From JADGGM01 sp035277485 (GTDB taxonomy: Bacteria; Gemmatimonadota; Gemmatimonadetes; Gemmatimonadales; Gemmatimonadaceae), in the NCBI GenBank assembly GCA_035277485.1, contig DATEKK010000224.1, positions 1 through 7,889 on the forward strand: a stretch of 7,889 nucleotides of DNA, given 5' to 3'. This document shows positions 5,370-7,889 of this stretch, in pieces. Numbering within the stretch: the first letter of the stretch is position 1; each line of letters begins with the position of its first letter. The notes beneath the pieces were generated by a model. The model worked only from the letters and a program-made list of their open reading frames with translations, had not been told where the DNA came from and ran no database searches. The position numbers and the translations under genes were made by a program.

Positions 5370-6756
5370 TGGCCCCTCCCGGCACCGTGCCGCCTAACGG
5401 TTGACGCACCAGCGCGCCGTCGGACTCGACCGCTGCCGTGTAAAAGTGCTTGGGGTCCACCGGCCGCACCAGCAGGTTGCAAATCAGCCCCACCAGCAGC
5501 AGGCACGCCATCAGGTACATGGTCACCGAGTACGCGTCGGCCTTGGCCACTCCGTGATGGATCTGGTACTCGCGGATGTAGTTCACGAGCACCGGGCCGA
5601 AAATGCCGGCCGCCGACCACGCCGTCAGCAGCCGCCCGTGGATCGCGCCCACCTCCATCGTCCCGAACAGATCCTTGAGGTACGCCGGCACCGTCGAGAA
5701 CCCGCCGCCGTACATCGAGAGGATGATCACGAACGCGATGACGAACAACGCCACGCTGTGCAGCTGTCCGGTGTGCGGCACGAAGGCGTACAGCGCCATG
5801 CCTAACACAAAGAACGTCGTGTACGTCGCCTTGCGGCCGATCACGTCCGACAGCGACGCCCACGCAAAACGCCCGGTCATGTTGGCGAGGCTCAACAGCG
5901 ACACGAACCCGGCCGCGGCCAGCGGCCGGTTGCCGCCGAAAAAGATCTCCTGGATCATCGGCGACGCCTGGCCGAGCACGCCGATGCCCGCGGTCACGTT
6001 GAGGCACAACACCCACCACAGGAGCCAGAACTGCGGCGTGCGCATCGCCTCGTTCACCTCGACGTTGGCCGTCGTCACGAGCTTGGGCGGAGTCGCGGGC
6101 GGTGTCCATCCCGTCGGCTGCCATCCCTCGCGCGGCAGCCGTACGGTGAACACGCCGAACATCATGAAGATGAAGTAGAGCACGGCGAGCGAGAGGAACG
6201 TCGGCGCCACGCCCTGCGACGTGGCCGTGCGAAAGTGATTCATAAGCCCAACGGAGAGCGGCGATGCGATCATCGCGCCGCCGCCGAATCCCATGATCGC
6301 CATGCCCGTCGCCATGCCCGGCCGGTCGGGGAACCACTTGATGAGCGTCGACACCGGCGAGATGTAGCCGAGGCCGAGCCCGAATCCGCCTAACACACCG
6401 TAGCCGAGGAGCAGGAGCGGAAAGCTGTGGATCGTGATGCCTAACGCACCGACGAGGAACCCGCCGGCGAAGCAGCACGCCGCGGCGAACATCGCGCGGC
6501 GCGGCCCCACCCGCTCCAACCACTTCCCGAACAGCGCCGCCGACACGCCGAGGAACACGATCGCGATGCTGAACACCCATCCGATGGTGCTCAGCTTCCA
6601 CCCCTCCTGCTTCGACAACGGCAGGTTGAAGACGCTGAACGCGTACGCCTGGCCGATCGCGAGGTGGATCGACAGCGCGGCGGTCGGAATGCGCCACCGG
6701 TTGTAGCCCGGGTGCGCAATGGTACGTTCTCGATCCAGGAAGGAGAACATCGCCAT
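5362..6756 (-). CDS. OFA-family MFS transporter
   Basis: This encodes a 464-residue, twelve-helix major facilitator of the oxalate/formate antiporter (OFA) type. The start after helix-flanking GYNRWRIP leads into TM1 (about 22-44). A motif-A-like loop, GKWLERVGPRRAMF (77-90), follows TM2. The glycine-rich GYGVLGGFGLGLGYISPVSTLIKWFPDRPGMATG region (118-151) is a hallmark of the OFA group. The second half has TGRFAWASLSDVIGRK (294-309) and YGGGFSTVPAYLKDLFG (349-365). R296 sits where OxlT has its substrate arginine, while the TM11 lysine of OxlT seems replaced by W380, so the substrate need not be oxalate. The ATG at 6756 has GGAGG seven bases upstream. The gene overlaps the small-subunit gene by 8 nt. 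All four TTA codons are within GCCTAAC motifs. Confidence 0.9.
   Translation of the reverse strand: MAMFSFLDRERTIAHPGYNRWRIPTAALSIHLAIGQAYAFSVFNLPLSKQEGWKLSTIGWVFSIAIVFLGVSAALFGKWLERVGPRRAMFAAACCFAGGFLVGALGITIHSFPLLLLGYGVLGGFGLGLGYISPVSTLIKWFPDRPGMATGMAIMGFGGGAMIASPLSVGLMNHFRTATSQGVAPTFLSLAVLYFIFMMFGVFTVRLPREGWQPTGWTPPATPPKLVTTANVEVNEAMRTPQFWLLWWVLCLNVTAGIGVLGQASPMIQEIFFGGNRPLAAAGFVSLLSLANMTGRFAWASLSDVIGRKATYTTFFVLGMALYAFVPHTGQLHSVALFVIAFVIILSMYGGGFSTVPAYLKDLFGTMEVGAIHGRLLTAWSAAGIFGPVLVNYIREYQIHHGVAKADAYSVTMYLMACLLLVGLICNLLVRPVDPKHFYTAAVESDGALVRQPLGGTVPGGANA
5373..5380 (-). promoter_or_regulatory. Ribosome-binding site of the small-subunit gene, inside the transporter gene
   Basis: GGGAGGGG on the minus strand, with its GGAGG core five bases from the ATG at 5369, lies within the last codons of the MFS gene. 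It supports translation of the small protein and selects the first of two in-frame ATGs. Confidence 0.75.
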
Positions 6757-6763
6757 GGACGAA

Positions 6764-6768
6764 CCTCC
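6764..6768 (-). promoter_or_regulatory. Ribosome-binding site of the MFS transporter gene
   Basis: GGAGG on the minus strand lies seven bases before the ATG at 6756. It fixes this start over the upstream in-frame start at 6852 and over the ATG two codons downstream. Confidence 0.75.
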
Positions 6769-6807
6769 AGGTGACGGCGAGAAAGCTGCCAAACCATGGA
6801 GCAACGT

Positions 6808-6827
6808 GGGGCGGCCGAAACCGCCCC
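6808..6827. other. GC-rich hairpin in the leader of the transporter gene
   Basis: GGGGCGG-CCGAAA-CCGCCCC is a perfect 7-bp stem with a 6-nt loop, 52-71 bp upstream of the transporter start. On the plus strand the stem could gain three more pairs by G·U wobble. It may be a leader structure, an operator or a terminator blocking entry from upstream; the sequence does not decide. Confidence 0.4.
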
Positions 6828-6889
6828 GTGTGCGAAACACTACAGTCCTCACTCGGCCGACGCCACTACCACGGGCCCCGGCGGCCGGT

Positions 6890-6900
6890 TATGCTATGCT
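6890..6900 (+). promoter_or_regulatory. Candidate -10 region of the tRNA-Val gene
   Basis: TATGCTATGCT holds two overlapping TATGCT hexamers, each four of six to the -10 consensus, and is the most AT-rich patch before the tRNA. Transcription would start about 20 nt upstream of the mature tRNA. No good -35 is visible. Confidence 0.4.
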
Positions 6901-6925
6901 CACGTCCGGCAGATCACCGCCGTGC

Positions 6926-6999
6926 GGTCGCGTAGCTCAGCTGGTTAGAGCGCTGGTCTCACATACCAGAGGTCCGGGGTTCGAGTCCCTGCGCGACCA
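6926..6999 (+). tRNA. tRNA-Val (anticodon CAC)
   Basis: The cloverleaf has 74 nt. The acceptor GGTCGCG / CGCGACC pairs perfectly. The D arm is GCTC…GAGC, the anticodon stem is CTGGT/ACCAG around loop CTCACAT (anticodon CAC, reading GUG), the T arm is CGGGG-TTCGAGT-CCCTG with one G·U pair, and the discriminator is A. CCA is not encoded. It is divergent from the MFS transporter and 116 bp upstream of the amidohydrolase start. Confidence 0.97.
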
Positions 7000-7104
7000 T
7001 TCCCGCCACATTGTGTCCTCCCGCTCATTCGCCTAACGCGTCGACCGAGCGGATGTCCGCCAGCGCCTCCCGCGCGCTGCGCGTAGACAGAGCGGCGCCT
7101 TCTC

Positions 7105-7110
7105 GAGGAA
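7105..7110 (+). promoter_or_regulatory. Ribosome-binding site of the amidohydrolase gene
   Basis: GAGGAA five bases before the ATG at 7116 favours this start over an in-frame ATG at 7053, which has only a weak GAG before it. Confidence 0.65.
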
Positions 7111-7115
7111 CCGTC

Positions 7116-7889
7116 ATGCCCGTGTCGTCTGTCGCTCGTCGCTGCCGCTCGCCTCTCAGGCGGCGCATCGTCGCCGTTCTCGCCGTGCTCGCCTCGACGG
7201 CGCTGGGCGCGCAGCGCGCCACGGCGCAACAACCGGTGATTATCCGCGGCGGCTGGATCTTCACCGCCGCGAGCGACACGGTCCAGAGGAACCGCGGCAT
7301 CTTCGTCCGCGCCGGCCGCATCCTGGTGACCAGCGGCGATCTGTCGGAGGAAGACACTGCCGGCGTCCGCGTCATCACGCTCGCCGATGACGAGTACATC
7401 CTGCCCGGCATCTTCGACATGCACGCCCACTACAACATGACGCTGGGCGAGGGCGGCATCCGGCAGGACGAATACACGTACAATCCCTACATCTTCCTCG
7501 CCAATGGCGTCACGTCCACGTTCCCCGCCGGCGAGTACGATCCGGTGGGCATGGAGGAGACGCGGAAGCGCATCGACAGCGGGCAGCAGGTCGGGCCGCG
7601 CATTTACAACTCGGGTCCGTACTTCGGGACGGCGCGTCGCGGATGGGATCGCCACATCACGGCCGATTCCATCTCCAAGGAAGTCGACTACTGGGCGGCG
7701 CAAGGTGTTCGCGGCTTCAAGGCCAAGGGCGCTGCGCCGTACCAGCTCAAGGCGCTCATCGAGCGCGCCCACATGCACGGCCTAACGGTGACGGGCCACC
7801 TCGAATCCGGATTCCGCAACACGACCAACGCCAAGGCCGCGATCCTGATGGGCATCGATCGCGTCGAGCACATTCTGGGCGGCGACGAG
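7116..7889 (+). CDS. Secreted amidohydrolase, N-terminal part
   Basis: The frame is open to the window end (258 codons, no stop). Residues 1-38 form a Sec signal peptide: an Arg-rich head (RRCRSPLRRR), the hydrophobic core IVAVLAVLASTALG, and likely cleavage after ATA. The mature protein is an amidohydrolase of the imidazolonepropionase-like type. It has a small beta-sandwich start (VIIRGGWIFTAASDTV), then YILPGIFDMHAHYN with metal ligands H103 and H105, then FKAKG with a lysine (K202 or K204) that may be the carbamylated bridging ligand, and VTGHLE (H228) and RVEHILGG (H252). Such enzymes hydrolyse amide or related bonds, here in the periplasm or outside the cell; the substrate is unknown, and a dipeptidase-like role is only a guess. 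The C-terminal part, including the last catalytic Asp, is outside the window. It contains one GCCTAAC motif at 7780. Confidence 0.88.
   Translation, partial: MPVSSVARRCRSPLRRRIVAVLAVLASTALGAQRATAQQPVIIRGGWIFTAASDTVQRNRGIFVRAGRILVTSGDLSEEDTAGVRVITLADDEYILPGIFDMHAHYNMTLGEGGIRQDEYTYNPYIFLANGVTSTFPAGEYDPVGMEETRKRIDSGQQVGPRIYNSGPYFGTARRGWDRHITADSISKEVDYWAAQGVRGFKAKGAAPYQLKALIERAHMHGLTVTGHLESGFRNTTNAKAAILMGIDRVEHILGGDE

Noticed and set aside
5354..6697. A long minus-strand open frame (about 447 codons) over the transporter gene
   Set aside because: It is an Arg/His/Gly-rich shadow of the transporter frame with no recognisable domain; the transporter frame has clear membrane helices and family motifs.
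7021..7052. CCGCTC / GAGCGG inverted repeat after tRNA-Val as a terminator
   Set aside because: It has only six pairs around a 20-nt loop and no T-run; this is expected by chance at this GC content.
7053..7115. An earlier in-frame start for the amidohydrolase
   Set aside because: Its ribosome-binding site is weaker, and it adds 21 residues before an already complete signal peptide.

Overview
The window is GC-rich bacterial chromosomal DNA with eight protein genes (two cut by the window edges), one very small overlapping gene, and two tRNA genes. The style suggests a soil-type Gemmatimonadota genome. The reasons are a Ser/Thr kinase beginning MDLRDQLQTTLG, high GC, many exported hydrolase and PQQ-enzyme genes, and a rare A/T-containing heptamer (GCCTAAC) used throughout. 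This placement is inferred from remembered family style, not from a search.

Layout. Positions 1-137 (minus) hold the N-terminus of a Ser/Thr protein kinase. Positions 277-465 (minus) encode an eight-cysteine DUF1272 zinc-binding protein. Positions 727-1545 (plus) encode an AraC-type regulator with a degenerate receiver-like N-terminus. It ends one base away from the convergent stop of a lipoprotein PQQ-dependent sugar/sorbosone dehydrogenase (1547-2932, minus). A two-helix DUF3592 membrane protein follows (3078-3557, minus). Next come a 217-bp intergenic stretch with strong inverted repeats and a CAU-anticodon tRNA (3775-3848, plus; probably tRNA-Ile2). A convergent hairpin separates that tRNA from an RtcB-family RNA ligase (3892-5181, minus).

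The RtcB-family gene lies 44 bp behind a two-gene transporter unit read in the same direction: an OFA-type MFS transporter (5362-6756) and a 47-residue single-helix protein (5226-5369) that overlaps the transporter stop by 8 nt and looks like the MFS transporter small subunit. A tRNA-Val(CAC) (6926-6999, plus) is divergent from the transporter. A secreted amidohydrolase (7116 to the window end, plus) closes the window.

The genes do not form one pathway. The clearest functional unit is the transporter plus its small partner, possibly co-transcribed with the RtcB-family gene. The most unusual signal is a DNA word, not a gene. GCCTAAC/GTTAGGC occurs 17 times in 7.9 kb, against roughly one expected by chance, and every in-frame TTA leucine codon I could find in the called genes lies inside it. 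One perfect 18-bp palindrome is built from two head-to-head copies. This looks like a selected, highly iterated chromosomal motif of unknown function.
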